Below, one piece after another: positions 49,589 through 57,718 of a stretch of DNA of 64,000 nucleotides; the stretch's first letter is position 1; the number at the start of each line of letters is the position of its first letter. The translations under genes and the position numbers were made by a program. Below the pieces are notes generated by a model. The model saw only the letters and a list, made by a program, of their open reading frames with translations, was not told the origin of the DNA and searched no databases. Source of the stretch: Bacillus crepusculi (GTDB lineage: Bacteria; Bacillota; Bacilli; Bacillales; Bacillaceae); the NCBI RefSeq assembly GCF_014764715.1, contig NZ_JACXXE010000001.1, positions 434,001 to 498,000 on the forward strand. The letters run 5' to 3'.

Positions 49589-50074
49589 TTATCCTTTTCT
49601 GTCATATACGACAAATTCATAATTGTAGGGGTTCTTTACGTCACTATGGCCATTTTCGCGTGATACAATCGTCCAATCGTCTTCATTGTAGTAAGGAAAA
49701 TAGCGGTCACCTTCAAAAGCATGATGAATGTGCGTGATGTAAAGTCGATCCGCATATGGCATCATTTCCTCATACAGCTTAGACCCGCCAATGATAAATA
49801 ACTCTTTCTCGTTCTTCCCGATTGCTAAAATGTCCGCAATTGAATGGACAACCTCGCATCCTTCAGCTTCAAAGGAAGAACTTGTGGTCAAAACGATATT
49901 ACGGCGGTTAGGCAGCGCTCGTCCAATCGATTCAAATGTTTTTCTGCCCATGACAATGGTATGGCCGCCTGTGACTTTTTTAAAATAAGCTAAATCTGCG
50001 GGTAAATGCCAAGGCATTTGATTATCTTGACCAATGACTCTGTCTTTTCCTGTCGCCACAATCATGGAAATCAT
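49589..50074 (-). CDS. dfrA: dihydrofolate reductase
   Basis: A 161-aa enzyme that reduces dihydrofolate to tetrahydrofolate. Motifs are [20 protein letters not shown] (substrate and NADPH site), [17 protein letters not shown] and the strand [12 protein letters not shown]. It overlaps thyB by the four bases ATGA, which couples thymidylate synthesis to folate recycling. Length normal. Confidence 0.96.
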   Translation of the reverse strand: MISMIVATGKDRVIGQDNQMPWHLPADLAYFKKVTGGHTIVMGRKTFESIGRALPNRRNIVLTTSSSFEAEGCEVVHSIADILAIGKNEKELFIIGGSKLYEEMMPYADRLYITHIHHAFEGDRYFPYYNEDDWTIVSRENGHSDVKNPYNYEFVVYDRKG

Positions 50075-50865
50075 ACACTGACTTCTCCTTTAATATGCGG
50101 ATGCGGATCATAGTTCTCAAGCACAAAATCATCAAACGTAAAGTCAAAAATGCTCTTTACATCTCTTGTGATGCGAAGCTGCGGAAGCGTGCGTTCCTTT
50201 CGCTCTAGCTGCATTTTCACCTGCGGAAGATGATTTTGATAAATATGAGCATCGCCAAGTGTATGAATAAACTCTCCCGGCTCAAGATTTGTCACTTTGG
50301 CAATCATCATCGTTAGAAGTGCATATGAAGCGATATTAAACGGCACGCCTAAAAAGATATCCGCCGATCTTTGATATAGCTGGCAGGAAAGTTTTCCGTT
50401 TGATACGTAAAATTGAAACAAACAATGACAAGGAGGTAGTGCCATTTGATCAATTTCTCCCGGGTTCCAAGCGCTGACGATCAGTCTTCTTGAATTCGGG
50501 TTGTGCTCAATATCATGAACCAGCTTGCTGATCTGATCCACGGTCTCTCCGTCTCCACTAGCCCATGATCTCCACTGCGCCCCGTACACACGGCCCAGCT
50601 CTCCATGCTCATCTGCCCATTCGTTCCAAATACGAACACCATTTTCTTGAAGATATTTGACATTTGTATCACCTTTTAAAAACCACAGTAACTCATGAAT
50701 GATTGATTTTAGGTGTAATTTCTTTGTTGTTAATAAAGGAAATCCTTCCTGTAAATCAAATCTCATTTGATAACCGAACGTGCTGATTGTACCAGTTCCC
50801 GTTCTGTCACCTTTTTCATCCCCGTGCTGTAATACATGACGGCATAACTCTTTGTATTGTTTCAT
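50071..50865 (-). CDS. thyB: thymidylate synthase ThyB
   Basis: A 264-aa enzyme that methylates dUMP with methylene-tetrahydrofolate. The catalytic Cys is in [12 protein letters not shown]; also [20 protein letters not shown] and GDAHIYQNH. The ATG at 50865 (MKQYKELC) has AAAGG nine bases upstream; the one at 50874 overlaps the ribosome site. The size equals ThyB of B. subtilis, of the classical ThyA type. Confidence 0.96.
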   Translation of the reverse strand: MKQYKELCRHVLQHGDEKGDRTGTGTISTFGYQMRFDLQEGFPLLTTKKLHLKSIIHELLWFLKGDTNVKYLQENGVRIWNEWADEHGELGRVYGAQWRSWASGDGETVDQISKLVHDIEHNPNSRRLIVSAWNPGEIDQMALPPCHCLFQFYVSNGKLSCQLYQRSADIFLGVPFNIASYALLTMMIAKVTNLEPGEFIHTLGDAHIYQNHLPQVKMQLERKERTLPQLRITRDVKSIFDFTFDDFVLENYDPHPHIKGEVSV

Positions 50866-50929
50866 TTTTTTCATCCTTTATTTATGTTCTTGTTGTAGTT
50901 TACCTTATTTCTGCTTTTCTTGAAACCAA

Positions 50930-50965
50930 AAAAACACGTCTGCATAATGAGCAGACATGTTTTTC
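50930..50965 (-). terminator. terminator of ypjPQ
   Basis: Arms AAACATGTCTGC and GCAGACGTGTTT with one G-U pair enclose a 7-base loop, followed by TTTTTT on the minus strand. Confidence 0.85.
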
Positions 50966-50968
50966 TTT

Positions 50969-51496
50969 TTATAGTTGATTCACTCGATCCTGCTCTTCGT
51001 CCTTAATATCTTGGTGTGAATGAGCAATTCGGCTTGCTGCTGCGGCGGCAAGCGCAGCGACAAGATCATCAAGGAATGTGTGTACTTCTCCTGGTCGACC
51101 TTCATCTAATTCTCTGATAATCCCAAATTTCTCTTTATCTAAATAACCGAAGTTGGTCAAACCGATTGATCCATATACATTGACAATGGACAGCGGAATA
51201 ATCTCGTCAATTCCATATAGCGGCTCATCTGTTTCTACTAAGTGCTGTAAAGGTTCTGGCAAAAGCTTTTTTTCTGCCAGCTGATCAAGGGCAAGCCCTG
51301 TTAAAACAGCATGGACAATTTCCCTTTTTTTCAGTACTTTTTCAACATTTTCAATACAGACACTAAGTGGAAGATTCGGATGATATTTTTCTTGAAGCTT
51401 GAGCACAATATGTGCGATGTCTTCAATTTTCACTCCGCGTTCGTTTAACATTTGTTTTGTAATCTGCACCATTTCGTTCATTGTATACTTTTTCAA
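50969..51496 (-). CDS. ypjQ: PgpA-type phosphatidylglycerophosphatase family protein YpjQ
   Basis: A 175-aa protein of the PgpA-related family, without clear membrane helices. The conserved core is DEPLYGIDEIIPLSIVNVYG and the late TFLDDLVAALAAAAASRIAH. TTG at 51496 is preferred, 12 bases after AAGGAG, and gives the N-terminus MKKYTMNEM seen in relatives; an ATG at 51508 touches the ribosome site. It lies 18 bases after ypjP. Activity on phosphatidylglycerophosphate is not certain for this soluble branch. Confidence 0.8.
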   Translation of the reverse strand: MKKYTMNEMVQITKQMLNERGVKIEDIAHIVLKLQEKYHPNLPLSVCIENVEKVLKKREIVHAVLTGLALDQLAEKKLLPEPLQHLVETDEPLYGIDEIIPLSIVNVYGSIGLTNFGYLDKEKFGIIRELDEGRPGEVHTFLDDLVAALAAAAASRIAHSHQDIKDEEQDRVNQL

Positions 51497-51514
51497 TTGG
51501 CATGACATCTCCTT

Positions 51515-52132
51515 CTAGTGGCTCATCCAGCTCGGCGGGGTGTTTTTGTCCCAGTAAATATTACCGAGTTCATGATGCGTCTGGAATCCATCTTCTGCTG
51601 TATGGTAATGAAAGTTAAACCAATATCCGCTATGTGGCGGCTGATCTCTTCTCACATGAAAACGGAGCAAATCTTCTCCGGTCTTCCGATTGTAAATGTG
51701 GAAGATCTTTTCGCCATTTCCGCTTGAAGGTTGATCAGTTAAAACAACGTCTTGAAATTTTTCATCATCTTTGAAATTTGTTAAAAAGTCGGTTAACACT
51801 TGTTCAATCTTCGGTTGAATCTCTTCTCTGTACTCATCCTCAATGACAGGTGTGATTTTATGACCAAATTTGAGAAAGGATTGATTTTCTGCACTTGATA
51901 GAACCTCCTGCTTATATTGCTCAAAGGGATCTATCTGCTCTTTGCTGCCTTCTTCTGTCAGTTCCCAGCTGCGCAATTCATCTGATGTCTCGTAAACAGC
52001 TGTATAAGGCGTTTTATCAGAAGAAGAAAGTTCAGATGGCTTGTCTGTCATCAAAGCCGACGGAGGAGAGATTAAACCAAAAGTTGCAATCGTAAAGAGT
52101 GCAACAAGCGTTTTTCTCATCCACATCTTCAT
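51515..52132 (-). CDS. ypjP: YpjP family exported protein
   Basis: A 205-aa protein with an N-terminal signal (MKMWMRKTLVALFTIATFGLI; cleavage uncertain) and a soluble domain ending with FHYHTAEDGFQTHHELGNIY. ATG 52132 has GGAAGG upstream. It is the first gene of ypjP-ypjQ. No known domain; the His-rich end could bind metal. Function unknown. Confidence 0.8.
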   Translation of the reverse strand: MKMWMRKTLVALFTIATFGLISPPSALMTDKPSELSSSDKTPYTAVYETSDELRSWELTEEGSKEQIDPFEQYKQEVLSSAENQSFLKFGHKITPVIEDEYREEIQPKIEQVLTDFLTNFKDDEKFQDVVLTDQPSSGNGEKIFHIYNRKTGEDLLRFHVRRDQPPHSGYWFNFHYHTAEDGFQTHHELGNIYWDKNTPPSWMSH

Positions 52133-52285
52133 GATATCTAATTCCTTCCATAAGTTATCATACTGCTATTCTAGCATATAATGAATTTTCAGTCATTCAA
52201 TTTGGTCACCGATTTGAGACTTTCTTTTTCATAATAAAACGTTTACAATGACAGTGACGACGACTAAAATCTGGGAGGAATGGAT
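52133..52285. other. divergent promoter region of ypjP and a small gene
   Basis: About 150 bases without a gene. The right half reads TTTACAATGACAGTGACG before the ribosome site of the small gene at 52286. I could not fix a confident -35/-10 pair on either strand. Confidence 0.35.
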
Positions 52286-52360
52286 ATGCTTGAAGGTTTC
52301 TTCATCACGGCTTCCTTGCTGACACTGTTTTATTTTGTCTATATGGAGATTACTGATTAA
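52286..52360 (+). CDS. 24-residue hydrophobic peptide
   Basis: GGGAGG seven bases upstream of ATG 52286 opens a 24-codon frame, MLEGFFITASLLTLFYFVY with a short MEITD tail, one membrane helix with an acidic C-terminus. The stop codon abuts a strong terminator hairpin. The combination of ribosome site, single helix and terminator argues for a real small membrane protein, of the KdpF/small regulator size class. Function unknown. Confidence 0.6.
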   Translation: MLEGFFITASLLTLFYFVYMEITD

Positions 52361-52381
52361 AAGCCCTTAGTGAGGGCTTTT
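52359..52381. terminator. terminator, first copy of a 23-bp direct repeat
   Basis: A hairpin of AAAAGCCCT and AGGGCTTTT with a five-base loop directly follows the small gene. The identical 23 bases occur again at 52557-52579 in the same orientation. Confidence 0.88.
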
Positions 52382-52390
52382 CAGATTGTT

Positions 52391-52429
52391 GACAAAGGGC
52401 TAAAATGATCTTGATTTTAGCCCTTTGTC
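52391..52429. repeat. perfect 15-bp inverted repeat
   Basis: GACAAAGGGCTAAAA (52391-52405) and its exact complement (52415-52429) enclose a 9-base loop. It forms a very stable hairpin next to the element at 52433-52560, in a gene-free stretch. T-rich bases on the right (TTCTTTTC) make it terminator-like for the plus strand. Confidence 0.85.
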
Positions 52430-52432
52430 TTC

Positions 52433-52560
52433 TTTTCAGCGTGATTGAAAACCTTTGAAGTCTAGGAAGGACGAGCACCGGAGCGGAGCGAATTTGATAT
52501 TCGTGAGCACCGGAGCGCAGGACTGACACCGAATGCGAGGGTTTGTCTACACGCTGAAAA
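52433..52560. repeat. structured 128-bp non-coding element with GC-rich 13-mer repeats
   Basis: Closing arms TTTTCAGCGTG (52433-52443) and CACGCTGAAAA (52550-52560) are perfect. Inside, AAACCTT (52449-52455) can pair with AGGGTTT (52538-52544), AGTC with GACT, and CGAAT (52489-52493) with ATTCG (52499-52503) as the apical hairpin. The 13-mer GAGCACCGGAGCG occurs twice, at 52473-52485 and 52505-52517, one on each side of that hairpin. GC content is far above the flanks and no frame is open. It may be a REP/MITE-like repeat or a structured RNA. Confidence 0.65.
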
Positions 52561-52579
52561 GCCCTTAGTGAGGGCTTTT
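52557..52579. terminator. terminator of ypiP, second copy of the 23-bp direct repeat
   Basis: Same sequence as 52359-52381. The ypiP stop codon lies inside the hairpin, and the T-run on the minus strand completes a terminator for ypiP. Confidence 0.88.
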
Positions 52580-53353
52580 TTCTTTCTCAATATATCCATA
52601 ATGAAATTGAGCTGTTTTTCGTTTCATCACCTGAAATTGATAGGAGTCTCCTGTAAATCGAGTACTTTTCCAATGATCTTTTAAGACCACTCTTTTTTTC
52701 GCCACTCTCATCGCTTCTTTCATGGCCATTTCGTGGTCAAAGTGGTGCTCTGCCGCATGACGAAGCGGCGCTATACTTGTAGATTCTTGAATCGTTTCCT
52801 CAAACATTGGATCAAAATAGACGATATCAAATGAACGATCAGGCAATTTTTTTAAATGCTCGATACTGTCTCCGCTTATGACAGATATCCGTTTCATCGC
52901 TTCATCTGCCTCGCTTACACCAGTCTCCCATGTGTTTAGTCCTTCTCGCACTAGTAATGCCGTAATAGGATTCTTTTCAATACCGACTACCCTTCCGTTA
53001 GGACCTACCACGCAGCTTGCGGTAATGGCATCTGAGCCTAAGCCAAGTGTACAATCTAAAAAGGAATCACCAGGCTTAAGCTCGGCTGCTTCTATCAATG
53101 GATCCTTTTCGCTGCGGAGAAGCCGTTTCACCCTAAACATCGCTGAGCTTGGATGGAAGAAGAACTTTTCACCATTTGGCTGATACCATTCGAACCTTTC
53201 TTTCCCAACAACGAGTACGTCTCCCCGTTTGATCGCAAGCTGTTTGACGGATTGTTTGCGCCGCTCTACATACTCACCATGCAATTGCTCTGCAAGTGCC
53301 TTTGCTATTTCAATCGTTCGTTCATTTGCTCTAAAGCTTGTTGTAATAAGCAT
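52565..53353 (-). CDS. ypiP: SAM-dependent methyltransferase YpiP
   Basis: A 262-aa class I methyltransferase. Motif I is SFLDCTLGLGSDAI, then VVGIEKNP and the catalytic-site VYFDPMFEE, which resembles the DPM motif of the rRNA methyltransferase RsmJ; so an RNA target is plausible. Its 3' end runs into the shared terminator with the stop codon inside the hairpin. No strong ribosome site problem: AAAGACATG. As in B. subtilis it lies between ypjP and the bacilliredoxin gene. Confidence 0.82.
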   Translation of the reverse strand: MLITTSFRANERTIEIAKALAEQLHGEYVERRKQSVKQLAIKRGDVLVVGKERFEWYQPNGEKFFFHPSSAMFRVKRLLRSEKDPLIEAAELKPGDSFLDCTLGLGSDAITASCVVGPNGRVVGIEKNPITALLVREGLNTWETGVSEADEAMKRISVISGDSIEHLKKLPDRSFDIVYFDPMFEETIQESTSIAPLRHAAEHHFDHEMAMKEAMRVAKKRVVLKDHWKSTRFTGDSYQFQVMKRKTAQFHYGYIEKEKSPH

Positions 53354-53375
53354 GTCTTTCCTCCATCATGATCAA

Positions 53376-53408
53376 GAAAAAATGCCCTGATCTGATCACA
53401 GGACATTT
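53376..53408 (-). terminator. terminator of brxA
   Basis: Arms AAATGTCCTG and CAGGGCATTT with one mismatch enclose a 9-base loop and are followed by TTTTT on the minus strand, 12 bases past the stop codon of brxA. Confidence 0.85.
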
Positions 53409-53419
53409 CAATACTTGTA

Positions 53420-53854
53420 TTAGCAATGTTTTTCGAATGCAGTTAAGACGTTTTTCATGATGTCTTCCATTTCATGACCTTCAATCTCGTCACGAGGGAT
53501 AAAATGAACGAGTTCATTTCCTTTTAAAAGTGCCATAGAAGGAGATGATGGTTCCACGTCTGTGAAGTATTCTCTCATTTTCGCCGTGGCTTCCCTGTCC
53601 TGACCAGCAAATACTGTTACAATTCGATCTGGTGCTTTTTCTGCCTTCATCACAGCTTGAGTAGCAGCTGGGCGTGCTAAGCCGGCAGCACATCCACATA
53701 CAGAATTGACCACTACAAATGTCGTTCCTTCTGCTGCTTGCATTGTTTGTTCTACCTCTTCTTCAGTAGTTAGTTCTTGAAATCCCGCACTTGTCAGCTC
53801 TTGACGCATTGGTACAACGAGCTGACGCATATATTCTTCATATGCCATTGACAT
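53420..53854 (-). CDS. brxA: bacilliredoxin BrxA
   Basis: A 144-aa thioredoxin-fold protein of the DUF1094/bacilliredoxin family with the active site VVNSVCGCAAG (CGC). It removes bacillithiol from mixed disulfides on proteins such as OhrR and MetE. ATG 53854 has AGAGGGGG upstream; the longer frame start has no ribosome site. B. subtilis names are YphP/BrxA. Thematically connected with bshB2 at 18.2 kb. Placed directly behind ilvD. Confidence 0.93.
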   Translation of the reverse strand: MSMAYEEYMRQLVVPMRQELTSAGFQELTTEEEVEQTMQAAEGTTFVVVNSVCGCAAGLARPAATQAVMKAEKAPDRIVTVFAGQDREATAKMREYFTDVEPSSPSMALLKGNELVHFIPRDEIEGHEMEDIMKNVLTAFEKHC

Positions 53855-53935
53855 AAAAAAGCCCCCTCTAAAATCCTTATGTTGTGAATAAAGGATACTA
53901 TAGAGAGAGCCAATTTTCAAATGTTCGATATCAGA

Positions 53936-55612
53936 TTAAATTTTCATGATTCCGCCTGTATTGGCTGATGTCACAAGTTTTGAGTATCTGGCAAGATATC
54001 CGGTTTTCACTTTTGGTTCAAAGCCTTTCCAGTTCGCTTTTCTTCTTTCCCATTCCTCTTCTGGAACATCTACACTTAAAATACGCTTTTCAATATCTAC
54101 AACGACATGATCGCCATTTTCAACAAAAGCAAGCGGTCCACCCTCTGCTGCCTCTGGTGAGACGTGTCCAATTGACAACCCGCGAGAAGCGCCGGAAAAA
54201 CGGCCGTCTGTAATTAAAGCAACCTTTGGACCAAGCCCCATTCCGACAATTTGTGAAGTGGGTGCAAGCATTTCAGGCATGCCAGGTCCGCCTTTAGGCC
54301 CTTCATAACGAATAATGACAACATGTCCTGCTTCTACTTTTCGATTAATGATCCCTTCAAGCGCTTCCTCTTGGGATTCAAATACGATCGCAGGTCCCTC
54401 GTGACGCGTGATCCCATCTTGTACCCCGCCCGTTTTAATAATGGCTCCATCTGGCGCAAGGTTTCCAAATAAAACGGCTAAGCCGCCTTTTTCAGTAAAA
54501 GGCTTGTCAATTGGATAAATAACGTTATAATCTTTTACCTCATGCCCCGCAATATTCTCGCCTAGCGTTTTCGCTGTGACGGTCATTGTATCTAAATGAA
54601 TAGCTCCTTCTTTTTTGGACAATTCATTTAGCGCAGCTGTCACGCCGCCTGCTTCATGTAAATCCTCAATAAAAACATCGGAAGCTGGTGCAAGTTTTGA
54701 TAAATGCGGTACACGCTCGGCTACTTCATTGATACGCTCAAGTGAATATTCAACGCCCGCTTCATTTGCGATTGCCAATGTGTGAAGAACCGTATTGGTT
54801 GAACCACCTAATGCCATATCTAATGCAAATGCGTTATCAATCGCTTTTTCAGTGACAATATCACGTGGTTTAATGTCCTTTTTAATGAGCTCCATTAGTT
54901 GTTTTGCTGACTTCTTCGCAAATTCTCTTCGCTCTGGTGATGTCGCCAAAATGGTTCCATTTCCAGGAAGTGCAATACCAAGCGCCTCGGCTAAACAGTT
55001 CATTGAGTTTGCTGTAAACATACCTGAACAAGATCCGCAAGTTGGACAGCCAAACTGCTCTAATTCATTTAATTCCTCTTCATTAATTTTACCTGACTGG
55101 TATGCACCGACGCCTTCAAATACGGATGAAAGAGAAATTTTTCTGCCATCACTTGTTCTACCCGCTTCCATTGGACCGCCGCTGACAAATATAGTCGGGA
55201 TGTTCACACGCATTGCTGCCATCATCATGCCTGGTGTGATTTTATCGCAGTTCGGAATACAAACCATTCCATCAAACCAGTGTGCAGACACAACAGTCTC
55301 TACTGAGTCAGCAATGATTTCACGGCTTGGCAATGAATATCTCATCCCGATATGCCCCATGGCAATTCCATCATCGACCCCAATTGTATTGAATTCAAAT
55401 GGGACCCCGCCAGCTTCACGAATGGCTTCTTTAACAATTTTACCAAATTCCTGAAGGTGGACATGTCCTGGGACAATATCAATATAGGAATTACATACGG
55501 CAATAAACGGTTTGCCGAAATCCTCATCCTTTACCCCCGCTGCTCTTAGTAAGCTTCGGTGAGGTGCTCTGTCAATTCCCTGTTTAATCATATTACTGCG
55601 TAGTTCTGCCAT
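53936..55612 (-). CDS. ilvD: dihydroxy-acid dehydratase
   Basis: A 558-aa iron-sulfur enzyme of valine, leucine and isoleucine synthesis. Cluster Cys are in [39 protein letters not shown] and [17 protein letters not shown] are typical. Length equals B. subtilis IlvD. AGGAGGC precedes the ATG. It has a strong sigma-A promoter and a long leader of about 180 bases with a dyad at its start and a CodY-like motif. IlvA at 46 kb belongs to the same pathway. Confidence 0.95.
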   Translation of the reverse strand: MAELRSNMIKQGIDRAPHRSLLRAAGVKDEDFGKPFIAVCNSYIDIVPGHVHLQEFGKIVKEAIREAGGVPFEFNTIGVDDGIAMGHIGMRYSLPSREIIADSVETVVSAHWFDGMVCIPNCDKITPGMMMAAMRVNIPTIFVSGGPMEAGRTSDGRKISLSSVFEGVGAYQSGKINEEELNELEQFGCPTCGSCSGMFTANSMNCLAEALGIALPGNGTILATSPERREFAKKSAKQLMELIKKDIKPRDIVTEKAIDNAFALDMALGGSTNTVLHTLAIANEAGVEYSLERINEVAERVPHLSKLAPASDVFIEDLHEAGGVTAALNELSKKEGAIHLDTMTVTAKTLGENIAGHEVKDYNVIYPIDKPFTEKGGLAVLFGNLAPDGAIIKTGGVQDGITRHEGPAIVFESQEEALEGIINRKVEAGHVVIIRYEGPKGGPGMPEMLAPTSQIVGMGLGPKVALITDGRFSGASRGLSIGHVSPEAAEGGPLAFVENGDHVVVDIEKRILSVDVPEEEWERRKANWKGFEPKVKTGYLARYSKLVTSANTGGIMKI

Positions 55613-55681
55613 CTGTTTAAAAAGCCTCCTATACTACAAGTCTAAGTTGACTGTATGATTTTGAGTTGATTTTATTTTACA

Positions 55682-55696
55682 AATTTTCTGTTTATT
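55682..55696. promoter_or_regulatory. CodY-like motif in the ilvD leader
   Basis: AATTTTCTGTTTATT agrees with the CodY box AATTTTCWGAAAATT at 12 of 15 positions. It lies about 100 bases downstream of the promoter, where CodY could act as a roadblock. IlvD is a CodY target in B. subtilis. Confidence 0.4.
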
Positions 55697-55776
55697 TAGC
55701 CACCTATGATTGACTGATGACCAATATGGCTGCTGAAGCAAGCGCTCAGCAAGGATCGTGTTATAAAATCTGACCT

Positions 55777-55793
55777 CCAATATTCTATATTGG
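55777..55793. promoter_or_regulatory. dyad at the transcript start of ilvD
   Basis: CCAATAT and ATATTGG are perfect 7-bp arms with a three-base spacer, over the predicted start point (near 55791). It could be an operator or a 5' stabilising hairpin. Confidence 0.45.
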
Positions 55794-55797
55794 TACT

Positions 55798-55826
55798 ACT
55801 ATATAGAGTTTTTTCGTATATTTCAA
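55798..55826 (-). promoter_or_regulatory. sigma-A promoter of ilvD
   Basis: The minus strand has TTGAAA, 17 bases, TATAGT, a near-consensus promoter. The predicted start is near 55791 and the leader to the ilvD start codon is about 180 bases. Confidence 0.7.
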
Positions 55827-55884
55827 CAATATTCAAAATAATTTTTCTAAAAAAATTTTTCTGTCTATAAAAAAGCGTCATTGA

Positions 55885-55918
55885 GAAAACAAGCTGCCTT
55901 TCATCGGCAGCTTGCTTA
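55885..55918 (-). terminator. terminator of ypgR
   Basis: Arms CAAGCTGCC and GGCAGCTTG enclose a 6-base loop, followed by TTTTC on the minus strand, six bases beyond the stop codon of ypgR. Confidence 0.85.
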
Positions 55919-55923
55919 TCCCC

Positions 55924-57063
55924 TTATGATTCTGATGCATTTTTTCTACTTTCTGTCATTTGCTTCCACACTGAGCCTTTCGCTTCTTCTCCAAGCTCAA
56001 TCCGCTCAATCGCCATTTTCACTTGTAGACTGACTTCAAATTCAGGGTCTTGCTCTGCTTCTTTTAATGCTTCAAGTGCCGTTTCGTCACCTTCTTCATA
56101 AAGGAACATAGCAGCACGCCAGCGGACAAGCTTACTTGGGTCCTTTAATGCTGCGATCATCGCTTCTATCGCACTAGGATCACCAAGATCAGAAATACAG
56201 TCTCCAGCTGTTCTGCGGACCGTGACGGTTTTGTCTTCAAGCCCCTTATATAAAATAGGCAGGATCGCAGGATCTTCAATCATTCCAGCATTCACAACGG
56301 CCTGTCTGCGAATGGACGTTTTTGGGTCCTCCATTGCTTTCATTAAAACCGGAATATCCTTTTGCTTTGGCTGCATTTGTTCTAAATGGGCAAAACGCTT
56401 TTTCCAGTCTTCCTCGCGCAGCATTTCTTCTGTAACATCATATGCCTGGCGATTCACCTGTTTATCTACAGCCTCTTGTCCTTCCTTGACTGCCTCTGTT
56501 AAACGGGCTAAACGGTCGTCATCATAAGCTGCTTGAAGCTCTTCTGTGACTTCCTGTCCAATATCAGCAAATTCCCCAAAACGAACGCCGTGTTCTTTCC
56601 ACACACGTTCAAACACGACATTGTCTGAACTGCTTCTGAGCTTTAAGATGGCTGCTTGGAAGCGTTCAGGCATGCCAAACCGCTCCTCTCTCTCACCGTC
56701 CGTCAGCTTGACCTGCATCGGAATCCCATTAAACATTTGGACGAACACTTTGACTTCGCCAAATGTGTCATCGCCTGACTGCGATCCTTGTTGAAGACCT
56801 TCTGTTTCTTGTCCAAACGCCTCTCTGACCTGTTGTAAAATACCCTGCCAGTCAAATTTTGCATTGCGTTCGACCGCTAAGAAATCCGCTACATGATAGA
56901 CCCCTTTTACACCTTCAATATTTAAAATGCGCTTGATCATCTCTGGCGCTTCGTCTTTTTGATCCTTTTTGTAGTTGTTGCTTTTACCGCCGGCAAGCGC
57001 CTCTGTCAAAATGACCTTCATCGTATTCGGGCTTGGTGTCGGTTCTATTGCTATTATTTTCAT
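55924..57063 (-). CDS. ypgR: YpgR, conserved virulence factor C-type protein
   Basis: A 379-aa protein. The first 85 residues form an Nfu/NifU N-terminal-like domain (IEPTPSPNTMKVILTE, GVKGVYHVADFLAV). A central domain follows, then HEAT-like repeats: MKAMEDPKTSIRRQAVVNAG, ILYKGLEDKTVTVRRTAGDC and later AALKDPSKLVRWRAAMFLYE. S. aureus CvfC has this plan. It lacks the CxxC cluster motif of true NifU scaffolds. Role unknown; a function in iron-sulfur protein handling is inferred only from the N-terminus. Confidence 0.82.
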   Translation of the reverse strand: MKIIAIEPTPSPNTMKVILTEALAGGKSNNYKKDQKDEAPEMIKRILNIEGVKGVYHVADFLAVERNAKFDWQGILQQVREAFGQETEGLQQGSQSGDDTFGEVKVFVQMFNGIPMQVKLTDGEREERFGMPERFQAAILKLRSSSDNVVFERVWKEHGVRFGEFADIGQEVTEELQAAYDDDRLARLTEAVKEGQEAVDKQVNRQAYDVTEEMLREEDWKKRFAHLEQMQPKQKDIPVLMKAMEDPKTSIRRQAVVNAGMIEDPAILPILYKGLEDKTVTVRRTAGDCISDLGDPSAIEAMIAALKDPSKLVRWRAAMFLYEEGDETALEALKEAEQDPEFEVSLQVKMAIERIELGEEAKGSVWKQMTESRKNASES

Positions 57064-57093
57064 CTATACATCCTCCTTGCACACATAAAGACC

Positions 57094-57717
57094 CTACTCA
57101 TCTGTAAGGCCGCATTCTTCTTTCCACGTCTTGATAAATAAACACATAAATTCATGCCGCTCGTTAGCAAGCTGCTTTCCTGAGTAGGTGTTCATCAAGT
57201 CTTTTAAGTTGAGCAATTTTTCTTCCATATGCTTCAGCACTGAGCTCTGCTGCGAGCCCTTTGTATAGTGGGGCTCACCTTTTACGCCTGCATACGTAAA
57301 CACTCTTGCAATGCCGCTTGCTCCTATCGCATCCAGCCTGTCCGCATCTTGAACAATGGCCCCTTCTAATGTCATTGGCCTATGCTGCATATGACGATGA
57401 CGAAAAGACATTGTTGTAATGATATCCATGATAGATCGAATATCTCTCGTGTCCACTTCCCACAAAAGGAGCTGACGCTTAAGCTGATGGGGTGAAAGCT
57501 TCCATTCACTTGACAGCTTTTCATCGATTAAATCATGCACAATCGCCGCCATCTCGATGATAAAAAGAGAGCCGCCTTCCTGCTTTGCGATATGGACCGC
57601 AAGCAGGCGCACGCGATCGATATGAGCTGCATCGTGTCCAGTCGGCTCGTTCTTTAGCTTATTTGAAACAAAGGAGGTAGCAGCCTCTAATTGTTTTTGT
57701 TGCAAGATCGTATGCAT
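57094..57717 (-). CDS. ypgQ: HD-domain phosphohydrolase YpgQ
   Basis: A 207-aa HD-superfamily hydrolase. The metal site is GHDAAHIDRVR (His), MAAIVHDLIDEK (His-Asp) and QDADRLDAIGA (Asp). B. subtilis YpgQ was described as a manganese-dependent (d)NTP pyrophosphohydrolase that yields nucleoside monophosphate. It overlaps the end of bsaA by near contact (one base apart), so the two are likely co-transcribed. AAGGAGGTAG occurs inside the gene and is not the start. Confidence 0.87.
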   Translation of the reverse strand: MHTILQQKQLEAATSFVSNKLKNEPTGHDAAHIDRVRLLAVHIAKQEGGSLFIIEMAAIVHDLIDEKLSSEWKLSPHQLKRQLLLWEVDTRDIRSIMDIITTMSFRHRHMQHRPMTLEGAIVQDADRLDAIGASGIARVFTYAGVKGEPHYTKGSQQSSVLKHMEEKLLNLKDLMNTYSGKQLANERHEFMCLFIKTWKEECGLTDE

Positions 57718-57718
57718 G

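Noticed and set aside
55613-55791. T-box riboswitch in the ilvD leader
   Set aside because: The segment AGGTGGCTAAATAAAC resembles the start of a T-box motif only loosely. The conserved GGUGGNACCGCG and the antiterminator/terminator pair are missing.
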